In this document: positions 1 to 5,610 of the stretch, in pieces
Position numbering within the stretch: position 1 is the first letter of the stretch
Layout: every line of letters starts with the position of its first letter
From: Candidatus Bathyarchaeota archaeon
Lineage (GTDB): Archaea; Thermoproteota; Bathyarchaeia; TCS64
Length of the DNA: 6,781 nt
Reading direction: 5' to 3'
Assembly: GCA_013619005.1 (NCBI GenBank)
Contig: JABXKY010000288.1
Span: 1-6,781, forward strand
Translations under genes and position numbers: made by a program
The notes under the pieces: generated by a model
Databases searched by the model: none
What the model saw: the letters and a program-made list of their open reading frames with translations, nothing else
What the model was told of the DNA's origin: nothing

Positions 1-744
1 GAGCTAAGGTTGAAGAAAACAAAGGGAGAGCTGGAGCTCCTCGAAGAGGTGGTCTCCAAGAACGACCAGGCCATCGCGGGGCACGCCCATCATATCCTTG
101 TACTACAGGTTAACGGTGAGATGAACATCACAGAGGGAATAAGGACCCACGCCATCGAGAGAGAACTCGACGAAGTTGGACACCAAGCAATAGCTCAGGC
201 GGTGGGCGAGACCAATATGAAGAGTTGGTGGCCCAGAGCCCCAATGTTTGGCATCGGCTTTGACAAGAAGCCCCTGCGAGGAGAATGGCTCAGGATGGAG
301 CTGGTCTCAACGGTGAAAGGCTACTGGAGCAACGGGGCAAGGATGCTCTCAATGGACGAGCCCACCGACGAGATGAAAGCTGACTACCAGAACCTGGTGA
401 CATTAAGGGAGACCGCCAGGGAGACATTGAAACCGGGCGCAAAGGCTAGTGATGTCTACAAGGCAGTCAAAGCGACGGCCGACGAGAAGGGTATCACTCT
501 TCAGGTCAAGGTGACCCTCGGGACCGGTATCGGGGCGAGTAACTACGAGCCACCATACATCTCCGCGGCAGACGAGACCGTGCTAGAGCCGGGAATGACC
601 ATAGTGTTCTCCCCGGTGATCAAAGACGGCAATGACAACCTCTTGATGGCTAGAGACACATTCATCATCACCGAGGAGGGAAACAAGCTCATCGGCTGGT
701 GGAAGGACTGGCGTGAGCCCTTCATAGCTAACTATACCTTCTAA
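1..744 (+). CDS. M24 (Xaa-Pro peptidase/creatinase fold) family protein lacking metal ligands, C-terminal part
   Basis: The reading frame is open to the left edge, so the true start lies outside the window; the TTG at 10 is probably internal (numbering below counts it as residue 1). The visible part covers most of an M24 'pita-bread' catalytic domain. The helix KKTKGELELLEE resembles the R-x-x-K-S-x-x-E-[IL]-E-L entry to M24 domains. GYWSNGARM (104-112) matches the GYxSDxTRT strand, GTGIGASNYEPPYIS (171-185) the GHGIGxxxHExP loop, and LEPGMTIVFSP (192-202) the LEPGMVFTIEP strand. The five family metal ligands Asp, Asp, His, Glu, Glu align with E97, N108, T172, S201 and R215, so a dinuclear metal centre is not expected. 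It is unlikely to be a classical aminopeptidase. Metal-independent relatives such as creatinase, and ectoine hydrolase (DoeA/EutD), share the fold. The AstE-like gene 38 bases downstream on the same strand supports a small-molecule amide hydrolase role, which is an inference. The family call is firm and the substrate unknown. Confidence 0.85.
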   Translation, partial: ELRLKKTKGELELLEEVVSKNDQAIAGHAHHILVLQVNGEMNITEGIRTHAIERELDEVGHQAIAQAVGETNMKSWWPRAPMFGIGFDKKPLRGEWLRMELVSTVKGYWSNGARMLSMDEPTDEMKADYQNLVTLRETARETLKPGAKASDVYKAVKATADEKGITLQVKVTLGTGIGASNYEPPYISAADETVLEPGMTIVFSPVIKDGNDNLLMARDTFIITEEGNKLIGWWKDWREPFIANYTF

Positions 745-747
745 CCA

Positions 748-762
748 AGGGTTTTTTACCCT
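748..762 (+). terminator. T-rich hairpin between M24 and deacylase genes (possible terminator or box A)
   Basis: A 5-base inverted repeat, AGGGT and ACCCT, encloses five T residues just after the M24 stop codon; the T run at 752-757 counts six. Archaeal termination is largely driven by T runs, so this could end the upstream transcript. The same T-rich stretch is centred about 27 bases ahead of the deacylase ATG, where a box A for a leaderless transcript would lie. The two readings cannot be separated from sequence, and cotranscription of the two genes stays possible. Confidence 0.3.
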
Positions 763-782
763 ATTTTATCACCATACCTTCC

Positions 783-1733
783 ATGTCTTTTCAGGTAGAG
801 GATACGGTCATCGAACGAGGTAAGGCGCATCGTGGATGGGTTGAGATCGGGGAGGCCTCAACCCACACAGTAAAAATGCCATACATCGTGATCAACGGAG
901 CCAAGGACGGCCCTACCCTAACCATCCTTGGTGGAGTACACGCCGTGGAGTGCACGCCTGTCGAGGCTATCTACAGATTAACGGATTCCATTGACCCTGT
1001 TGAACTTTCGGGGACGCTTATTCTTGTACCAGTTGTCAACACGGAGGGCTTCCACGCAAGAAAACCCTACCATAATATCCTAGATCACCTTAACCAGAAC
1101 AAGGTTTTCCCCGGGGATGCGGAGGCATCCATAACAAAACGGGTGGCATTTCATGTCTTCGACAAGTTCGTGAGCAAATCGGATGCCCTGATAGACGCCC
1201 ATAGCGCGGATATCGGCGAGGATGTGACCAGGGGCATATTCATCTTCAAGACCGAGAACAGGGAGCTCTACAGGAAGATGGTTGAACTGGCATCTTGTTA
1301 CAGGCCGGCCTTGGTTGAGACCACAAACATAGCGGGGAACACCGGTGAGGCGGTCAACGTTTACGGGATTCCATGTCTCATGATCGAGTCAGGCGCACCA
1401 TACCCGATCAGGGAAGCTGATGTCAATTACCATTACGATGGCGCAATGAACGTGATGAAGTTCATGGGGATGCTTGATGGGGAGGCCGAGAGAAGCACCC
1501 CGTTGATAGACCCGCCCTCAGAAAGACTCTGGGCAAAAAAAGGAGGCGTCTGGAGAAGACAGGTGGAGGCAGGGCAGAGAGTTGAGAAGGGGGCTAGTGT
1601 CGGGGTAGTATGTAACCTTCTTGGAGAAGTAATTCAAGTAATATATGCCCCAACAGACGGGATAGTTAGCTTCCTCAGAGTCCACTACTCGGTAAACGCG
1701 GGTGATACGCTTCTCTGGGTCGCTAAGGCCTAA
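783..1733 (+). CDS. AstE/AspA-family zinc-dependent deacylase (DoeB-like)
   Basis: This is a 316-residue M14-fold deacylase of the succinylglutamate desuccinylase/aspartoacylase group. The zinc site is visible as GGVHAVECTP (50-59, ligands H53 and E56, family pattern GGxHGxE) and DAHSADIGED (138-147, ligand H140). The catalytic glutamate is probably E202 in MIESGA. NTEGFHARKPY (86-96) matches the family N-x-x-G-F segment. From about 247 to the end is a small beta-barrel of biotin/lipoyl-like type, typical of AstE and DoeB proteins. The conserved Asn-Arg pair that grips the substrate carboxylate (DLNRxFPG) reads HLNQNKVFPG (102-111), so the Arg is lost and the substrate probably differs from acetylaspartate or succinylglutamate. 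No Shine-Dalgarno sequence precedes the ATG, so the transcript may be leaderless or coupled to the M24 gene. The M24 neighbour recalls the DoeA/DoeB (EutD/EutE) pair, where the second enzyme deacetylates N-acetyl-diaminobutyrate. Fold confidence is high; substrate confidence is low. Confidence 0.88.
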   Translation: MSFQVEDTVIERGKAHRGWVEIGEASTHTVKMPYIVINGAKDGPTLTILGGVHAVECTPVEAIYRLTDSIDPVELSGTLILVPVVNTEGFHARKPYHNILDHLNQNKVFPGDAEASITKRVAFHVFDKFVSKSDALIDAHSADIGEDVTRGIFIFKTENRELYRKMVELASCYRPALVETTNIAGNTGEAVNVYGIPCLMIESGAPYPIREADVNYHYDGAMNVMKFMGMLDGEAERSTPLIDPPSERLWAKKGGVWRRQVEAGQRVEKGASVGVVCNLLGEVIQVIYAPTDGIVSFLRVHYSVNAGDTLLWVAKA

Positions 1734-1762
1734 TGTCCACCTATATGGATTTTCAGCACAGC

Positions 1763-1770
1763 TTTTATAG
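1763..1770 (+). promoter_or_regulatory. Box A (TATA) for phosphoglycerate kinase gene
   Basis: TTTTATAG lies in the 73-base gap after the deacylase stop, about 40 bases ahead of the kinase ATG. Initiation roughly 26 bases downstream would give a leader of 10-15 bases. This suggests that the kinase is transcribed independently of the M24/deacylase pair. Confidence 0.5.
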
Positions 1771-1806
1771 CACCTCACCTGTATTTGCGAATCACCGGGA
1801 TGCCTC

Positions 1807-3021
1807 ATGTTGTACGACTTCCTAACACTCGATGACCTAGACGTTTCAGGCAAGACGGTTTTCCTGAGGGCCGACATAAATAGCCCACTGGACCCCGCGA
1901 GCAAACGCATACTCGACGCCACACGCATAGAGGCAATAACACCAACCGTAAGGAGCCTGAGTGAAGCTAAGCTGATCATAGGAGCCCACCAGAGCAGACC
2001 GGGTAAGTATGATTTCACTAGCCTCGAGAGTCACTCCAAGGTTCTCCAGATGTACCTTGAGAAGCCGGTCAAGTACACCGATGACATCATCGGTGAGGAG
2101 GCTCTGGATTTGATAAAGGGCCTCAGGGACGGCGAGGTGCTCATGTTGAACAACGTCAGGATGAGGGAAGAGGAGAATCTCAGGGCTCCGGTGGAGGAAC
2201 TGCAATCAACGGAGTTCGTCAAGACCATGAGCCAGTACGTGGATATCTTCGTCAACGACGCTTTCGCTGCGGCCCACAGGAGCCAGGCGAGCCTCGTTGG
2301 ACTCAGTGTCAATTGCCCGATGGCTGCCGGTAGGCTGATGGAGAGTGAGCTTTCCGCCCTCAACACCGTGTTGAGTGATCCTGCACGGCCAAGCGTCTAC
2401 GTCCTTGGAGGAGTAAAGGTTGAGGATCGTATTCCCGTCATTGACAGGGTCCTTCAGGATGAGATCGTGGATAGTATTCTCATAGGCGGGCTTGTGGCCG
2501 ACAGCTTCCAGATGGCTAAGGGCCACATGGGCATCAGGTACGAGGAATTGGACGAGGCGGATAAGGAACAGGTTGAGGTCTGCAGAAAGTTACTGGACGA
2601 GTACCCGGGTAAGATACACCTCCCCATGGACGTGGCCATGGACGTTAAGGGGGAGCGGGTAGAGGTGTTCATTGGCAGCATCACCGAGGAGAAGAACATC
2701 TACGATATCGGCCTCAACACCATCGCACAGTTCAGCAGCGTCATAAACAAGGCGGGTACGGTGGTCGCGGAGGGTCCCTTGGGCATGTTTGAGAGGAGGG
2801 GCTTCGATATAGGAACCAAGGAGCTGCTCAGGTGTATGGCTCGTTGCAAAGGTTACACGGTGGTGGGAGGAGGGCATATGGGCGGTATGACCGCGATGCT
2901 GGGAATCAGGGACGAGATGAGTCACGTGTCCACCGGTGGAGGGGCTATGCTCAGCATGATAGCGGGTGAGACCCTGCCAGTGGTAGCCGCCCTGGAGAAA
3001 TCCAAGCAGCAGCACGGTTAG
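1807..3021 (+). CDS. pgk: Phosphoglycerate kinase, archaeal type
   Basis: Cytosolic glycolytic and gluconeogenic enzyme that moves the acyl phosphate of 1,3-bisphosphoglycerate to ADP, and the reverse. The 404-residue length is normal for archaeal forms (about 410). The N-terminal 3-phosphoglycerate-binding half shows RADINSPLDP (21-30), AHQSRPGKYDF (60-70), NNVRMREEE (115-123) and FVNDAFAAAHRSQ (148-160). The nucleotide-binding half shows LGGVKVEDRIPV (200-211), GGLVADSF (227-234), AEGPLGMFE (321-329), VVGGGH (352-357) and HVSTGGGAML (373-382). The interdomain hinge and both substrate sites are therefore present. The usual LENVR reads LNNVR, a small departure. The ATG at 1807 gives the family-typical opening YDFLTLDDLDVSGKTV; an out-of-frame ATG at 1800 can be ignored. 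No strong ribosome-binding site is visible, consistent with a very short leader. The tRNA-Pro gene begins 41 bases after the stop. Confidence 0.97.
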   Translation: MLYDFLTLDDLDVSGKTVFLRADINSPLDPASKRILDATRIEAITPTVRSLSEAKLIIGAHQSRPGKYDFTSLESHSKVLQMYLEKPVKYTDDIIGEEALDLIKGLRDGEVLMLNNVRMREEENLRAPVEELQSTEFVKTMSQYVDIFVNDAFAAAHRSQASLVGLSVNCPMAAGRLMESELSALNTVLSDPARPSVYVLGGVKVEDRIPVIDRVLQDEIVDSILIGGLVADSFQMAKGHMGIRYEELDEADKEQVEVCRKLLDEYPGKIHLPMDVAMDVKGERVEVFIGSITEEKNIYDIGLNTIAQFSSVINKAGTVVAEGPLGMFERRGFDIGTKELLRCMARCKGYTVVGGGHMGGMTAMLGIRDEMSHVSTGGGAMLSMIAGETLPVVAALEKSKQQHG

Positions 3022-3028
3022 ACGAATC

Positions 3029-3037
3029 TTTAATAAC
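3029..3037 (+). promoter_or_regulatory. Box A for tRNA-Pro gene
   Basis: TTTAATAAC begins 8 bases after the kinase stop codon and is centred about 30 bases ahead of the first tRNA base, the expected archaeal TATA position. The tRNA therefore appears to have its own promoter rather than being only a kinase read-through product. Confidence 0.6.
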
Positions 3038-3062
3038 TTCTTTACCGTACAGGTTTTCCGCT

Positions 3063-3139
3063 GGGACCGTGGTCAAGCTTGGTACGATTCTCGGTTTGGG
3101 TCCGAGAGATCCCCGGTTCGAATCCGGGCGGTCCCACCA
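3063..3139 (+). tRNA. tRNA-Pro (anticodon TGG)
   Basis: The full cloverleaf can be drawn by hand. The acceptor stem GGGACCG (3063-3069) pairs with CGGTCCC (3129-3135). The anticodon stem CTCGG/CCGAG closes the loop TTTGGGT, giving anticodon TGG at 3097-3099. The T stem CCCGG/CCGGG closes TTCGAAT. The discriminator is A3136 and the CCA end (3137-3139) is encoded. There is no intron. The anticodon reads proline CCN codons, probably CCA and CCG and others by wobble. Confidence 0.97.
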
Positions 3140-3150
3140 TAGCATAAAGG

Positions 3151-3158
3151 TTTTAATG
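3151..3158 (+). promoter_or_regulatory. Box A for tRNA-Cys gene
   Basis: TTTTAATG lies between the two tRNA genes, centred about 30 bases ahead of tRNA-Cys. The spacing copies that of the tRNA-Pro gene, so each tRNA seems to have a separate promoter although they are only 44 bases apart. Confidence 0.55.
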
Positions 3159-3183
3159 GTCGATTTAGCTAGAATGGATGCGA

Positions 3184-3259
3184 GCCGGGTTGGCTGAGCG
3201 GTTTAGGCGTCCGCCTGCAAAGCGGATCTACAGGGGTTCGAATCCCTTGCCCGGCTCCA
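3184..3259 (+). tRNA. tRNA-Cys (anticodon GCA)
   Basis: The acceptor stem GCCGGGT (3184-3190) pairs with GCCCGGC (3249-3255), with one G-U pair. The anticodon stem TCCGC/GCGGA closes the loop CTGCAAA, giving anticodon GCA at 3217-3219. The T arm AGGGG-TTCGAAT-CCCTT is intact. The discriminator is T3256, the U73 identity base of tRNA-Cys, followed by an encoded CCA (3257-3259). No intron is present. A normal GCA anticodon argues for ordinary cysteine decoding. Confidence 0.97.
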
Positions 3260-3270
3260 TCCTTCTCACC

Positions 3271-3302
3271 GTAACTGGGCGCGCGCGCTTGTATTGAGTT
3301 AC
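3271..3302. repeat. Inverted repeat around a GC-alternating tract in a convergent gap
   Basis: GTAACT (3271-3276) and AGTTAC (3297-3302) are inverted copies enclosing GCGCGCGCGC (3279-3288), itself a perfect palindrome of alternating purine and pyrimidine. The element lies between the end of tRNA-Cys and the end of the oppositely oriented lyase gene, so it may mark the transcription boundary. No strong T run follows on either strand, so a terminator role is only possible. The gap 3260-3339 shows no gene. Confidence 0.4.
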
Positions 3303-3339
3303 CCATGCACGAGTGTATAGATAGTTGGACATGCTAACA

Positions 3340-4824
3340 TCACAGCATATTCTCGGCTTCAACTAGTTTATCTCTAGCCAGCGTCAACTTGTCCAGTCTA
3401 GTATTGTGACGGAGTTCCTCATCATTTACCTCATCCCTTTGGCCCTGGATCATGACTCGAACTGATTCAGGTGCCGGCATCCCTAATCCGTTTCTCCTAT
3501 TGACGTTCAGCACAGGGTCCAAAGCCTCTTGAAGTGATTCTTCTGGCATCTTCAAGGCTTTTCCGACTATTTCGGTAGAAGCCTTCTCGATCATCTCGGA
3601 ACTAATATTCTCAGCAAGTACACCGTTTCGAAGTGATTCTAATGTGACTTGCACGATGATATCATGAGCTTGCCTAAAGGATATCCCGTAAAGCCTTACG
3701 AGAGTATCAGCCAAGTCTGTCATGGTTGAGAATCCCTCGCTGAGCCTCTTCATCATATTTTCCCTGATTGGCCTAATAGTCTCGACAACCCCAGCCATCA
3801 CAAAACTACTACCCACTGCTGTATCAATGATAACAGGTTCAAGCATAACCCTATCCACAGTATTTGTGTACGAGACACCCTTCATGGAGACCATCGTGGA
3901 GACCGTTGCACCTATGGCTTCAGCCGAGTAGCTCTTCACTTGCTCAAGAATTAACGGGTTCTTCTTCTGCGGCATTATACTGCTAGTCCCAGCAAAAGCC
4001 TCATCTAACTCAATTAACTTGAACTCGTCACTCGACCATACTTGAAAGTCCTCGGCAAGTCTACTTAGATTTGACATATGGATCGAAATGGCCGCAGATA
4101 ACTCCATATAGTAGTCAATAGCCGCTACCGCATCATGGGTGTTCTCAACCAGTTTATCGAACCCTAGTAACTCCATAACCCTCAAACGGTTTACAGACCA
4201 ACCAGTTCCAGCGAAAGCAGCCGAACCCATGGGGCTAAGATTTGTCCTACTGTATATCCCTTCGAGGCGTTCAACTGTACGTCCAGCGGCTTCTACATGC
4301 GCCATGATGTAATGAGCTAAAGTTATCGGCTGTGCCTGTCTCCAATGAGTGTACCCGGGCATTACCACATCAAGATGACTCGACGCAGTCGCTGTTAGCT
4401 TCTTCCTAAACTCGATTACCGCTCCAATCAACCTGTTCAGCTGGTCTCTGTAAAATATTCTCCTCTGAGAGTGCCCTAGGTCATTTCGGCTTCTCCCAAT
4501 GTGCATCTTGCCTCCTATTTCCCCTATTTCTTTGATTAGGGCAGTTTCGGTGGACATGTATGTAACAAGCTTGGGATCGGTCTCGGCTTGTTTCTCGATT
4601 TTCTTTATCCCTGTTATAATCTCGGAGGCTTCTTCGTTGGTGATTATGTTCTCTTCAGCTAGCATCACGGTGTGAGCTCTGTGAATCTGTATTTGACCAT
4701 AGTATGAGGCTACATCAAATGACTTGGGGGATTCTCGCCAAGCATAAATCTCCTGGATATATGGGGAGGCTGTTTTGCTGGCTCTTCCAAATCTTTCCCA
4801 GTCCTCATTATCTGGTTTAACCAT
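3340..4824 (-). CDS. Argininosuccinate lyase / fumarase superfamily enzyme, divergent
   Basis: This 494-residue protein belongs to the homotetrameric lyase superfamily that cleaves a C-N bond to release fumarate. The three signature regions are present: HIGRSRND (108-115), PGYTHWRQAQP (156-166, with the superfamily histidine H160), and GTSSIMPQKKNP (279-290, the flexible serine loop). DLADTLVRLYGISFRQAH (370-387) matches the C-terminal part of argininosuccinate lyases. It differs from ArgH proper: the KLWGGRF-type opening reads WERFGRASKTASP, HTGRSRNDQVATD reads HIGRSRNDLGHSQ, and the Asp after MPQKKNP is Leu. It may act on another N-succinyl compound, as ethylenediamine-disuccinate lyase does, but the substrate is unknown. 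No Shine-Dalgarno sequence precedes the ATG. The gene lies 73 bases downstream of the nitroreductase on the same strand and converges with tRNA-Cys. Its lower GC and mixed Arg codons contrast with the AGG-rich left genes, compatible with separate ancestry. The superfamily is certain; the reaction is not. Confidence 0.9.
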   Translation of the reverse strand: MVKPDNEDWERFGRASKTASPYIQEIYAWRESPKSFDVASYYGQIQIHRAHTVMLAEENIITNEEASEIITGIKKIEKQAETDPKLVTYMSTETALIKEIGEIGGKMHIGRSRNDLGHSQRRIFYRDQLNRLIGAVIEFRKKLTATASSHLDVVMPGYTHWRQAQPITLAHYIMAHVEAAGRTVERLEGIYSRTNLSPMGSAAFAGTGWSVNRLRVMELLGFDKLVENTHDAVAAIDYYMELSAAISIHMSNLSRLAEDFQVWSSDEFKLIELDEAFAGTSSIMPQKKNPLILEQVKSYSAEAIGATVSTMVSMKGVSYTNTVDRVMLEPVIIDTAVGSSFVMAGVVETIRPIRENMMKRLSEGFSTMTDLADTLVRLYGISFRQAHDIIVQVTLESLRNGVLAENISSEMIEKASTEIVGKALKMPEESLQEALDPVLNVNRRNGLGMPAPESVRVMIQGQRDEVNDEELRHNTRLDKLTLARDKLVEAENML

Positions 4825-4842
4825 TTATTACACAGATGAAGT

Positions 4843-4852
4843 TGTATAGATA
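4843..4852 (-). promoter_or_regulatory. Possible box A of the lyase gene (repeat motif)
   Basis: On the minus strand TATCTATACA is centred about 23 bases ahead of the lyase ATG, near the spacing of a leaderless archaeal promoter. The same ten bases recur exactly at 3314-3323, just past the gene's 3' end, so it may be a repeated site rather than a TATA box. Confidence 0.35.
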
Positions 4853-4872
4853 CGGGTATTAGAAACCAATGC

Positions 4873-4889
4873 GCGCACCTCATTTGCGC
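4873..4889 (-). terminator. Weak hairpin after the nitroreductase gene
   Basis: GCGCA (4873-4877) and TGCGC (4885-4889) can form a 5-base stem with a 7-base loop, 8 bases beyond the nitroreductase stop. The minus strand then reads a short, weak T-containing stretch. It may limit read-through into the lyase gene. The stem is short and the T run poor, so the call is tentative. Confidence 0.28.
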
Positions 4890-4897
4890 TCGCGACT

Positions 4898-5440
4898 TTA
4901 TTGTGTTTCCAGAGCCTGGAATGTGTTGAAGCTCACTATTTTTTCTATAGGCTTCTTCTTGGTCAATCTTTCGCGCATATCTTGAAAGTTGGCAGGGAAC
5001 CGGTTTTCTCCTTCAGCTGGATAGCCAAAGGTGACGACTGCGACCACCTTCCATTTGTCGGGGATATTGAGGAGTTGTTTCACGTCTCTTTCTTTGAATG
5101 CTCCTAGCCAGCAGGATCCCACACCCATAGTCCATGCAGCGATGACCATGTTCTGTAAAGCGATGGCGGTGTCCACGATTGACCAGTTTCCTTTTTCTGT
5201 GTTAGCACATCCTAGAATTGTGAGAGGGGCGTCTTTGATAAACCAGTTAACCTGCCCCCAGGATAATGTTTGCTTAATCTCCTCGTCTGTTACGGCTATG
5301 AAGTGCCATGGTTGCCTGTTTCCGGCTGAGGGTGCTTGTCGGCCCGCTTCAAGAATGTTATTCAACACGGGGGTTGGAATTTTCTTTTTAGCATAAGCTC
5401 TGATGCTTCGCCGACTTAACACCGTATCTATGAGAGACAT
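4898..5440 (-). CDS. Nitroreductase-family FMN oxidoreductase
   Basis: This 180-residue protein is of normal length for the small nitroreductase group, which works as a cytosolic FMN-binding homodimer using NAD(P)H. The FMN phosphate and ring contacts are visible: RRSIRAY (10-16), APSAGNRQPW (36-45), the hydrophobic helix and glycine turn IALQNMVIAAWTMGVGSCWLGAF (93-115), and TFGYP (137-141). The C-terminal tail from about 150 is basic and would pack across the dimer. The ATG is supported by AGGAGTGAT on the minus strand (5449-5457), the clearest Shine-Dalgarno match in the window. The lyase follows 73 bases downstream in the same direction, so a shared transcript is possible, though the lyase may have its own box A. 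Family members reduce nitroaromatics, quinones, enones or flavins, and nothing here selects a physiological substrate. Confidence 0.93.
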   Translation of the reverse strand: MSLIDTVLSRRSIRAYAKKKIPTPVLNNILEAGRQAPSAGNRQPWHFIAVTDEEIKQTLSWGQVNWFIKDAPLTILGCANTEKGNWSIVDTAIALQNMVIAAWTMGVGSCWLGAFKERDVKQLLNIPDKWKVVAVVTFGYPAEGENRFPANFQDMRERLTKKKPIEKIVSFNTFQALETQ

Positions 5441-5448
5441 CTGGCTTT

Positions 5449-5457
5449 ATCACTCCT
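5449..5457 (-). promoter_or_regulatory. Ribosome-binding site of the nitroreductase gene
   Basis: The minus strand reads AGGAGTGAT, 8 bases ahead of the ATG, close to the AGGAGGTGAT complement of the 16S rRNA 3' end. It fixes the start codon. Other genes in the window show no comparable site. Confidence 0.65.
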
Positions 5458-5465
5458 GTATTTCG

Positions 5466-5474
5466 TATAAAATA
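5466..5474 (-). promoter_or_regulatory. Possible box A of the nitroreductase gene
   Basis: The minus strand reads TATTTTATA, centred about 30 bases ahead of the ATG. Standard spacing would start transcription only a few bases before the ATG, downstream of the Shine-Dalgarno site, so the two signals conflict. A promoter further upstream in the AT-rich gap 5475-5610 may be used instead. Confidence 0.35.
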
Positions 5475-5526
5475 ATACCCTCGTTGAGTGGAAATCTTGC
5501 ATAGCTCCATAATAAACCATTAAATT

Positions 5527-5561
5527 GGGCACTTTTATTGCATAGATAGGGCACTCGCATA
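5527..5561. repeat. Direct repeat GGGCACT...GCATA in the 170-base gap
   Basis: GGGCACT occurs at 5527-5533 and 5549-5555, 22 bases apart, or about two helical turns. Each copy is followed by GCATA (5540-5544 and 5557-5561). The gap 5441-5610 between the secreted-protein gene and the nitroreductase gene is AT-rich and otherwise holds no gene that I can support. The pair could be a regulator site for the nitroreductase gene or chance. Confidence 0.3.
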
Positions 5562-5610
5562 AAACAATAATCGATTGAAAATAGTATGTGAGAAATAAAT
5601 GGATTGGAGG

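Noticed and set aside
1518..2018. Minus-strand open frame of 166 codons across the deacylase end and kinase start
   Set aside because: It lies opposite two well-supported genes, spans their intergenic promoter, and its translation has no recognisable domain.
2590..3015. Minus-strand open frame of 141 codons inside the kinase gene
   Set aside because: The opposite strand carries conserved kinase motifs throughout; the His-rich product looks like an antisense shadow.
2951..3145. Minus-strand open frame covering tRNA-Pro and translating to DRPDSNRGSLGPKPR-like text
   Set aside because: This is the well-known false protein made by reading tRNA-Pro antisense; the tRNA cloverleaf explains the sequence.
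3063..3259. The tRNA pair as an integration hotspot with an attachment site
   Set aside because: No duplicated tRNA 3' end was seen downstream in the window and no integrase gene is present.
3314..4852. The lyase gene as a transposon or integron-like mobile cassette bounded by 10-base repeats
   Set aside because: There is no transposase, no terminal inverted repeat and no integrase. The repeats alone are too short to prove insertion, so they were kept only as an observation.
5031..5396. Plus-strand open frame of 121 codons within the nitroreductase gene
   Set aside because: It is fully opposite a gene with clear FMN-binding motifs and has no ribosome-binding site or domain of its own.
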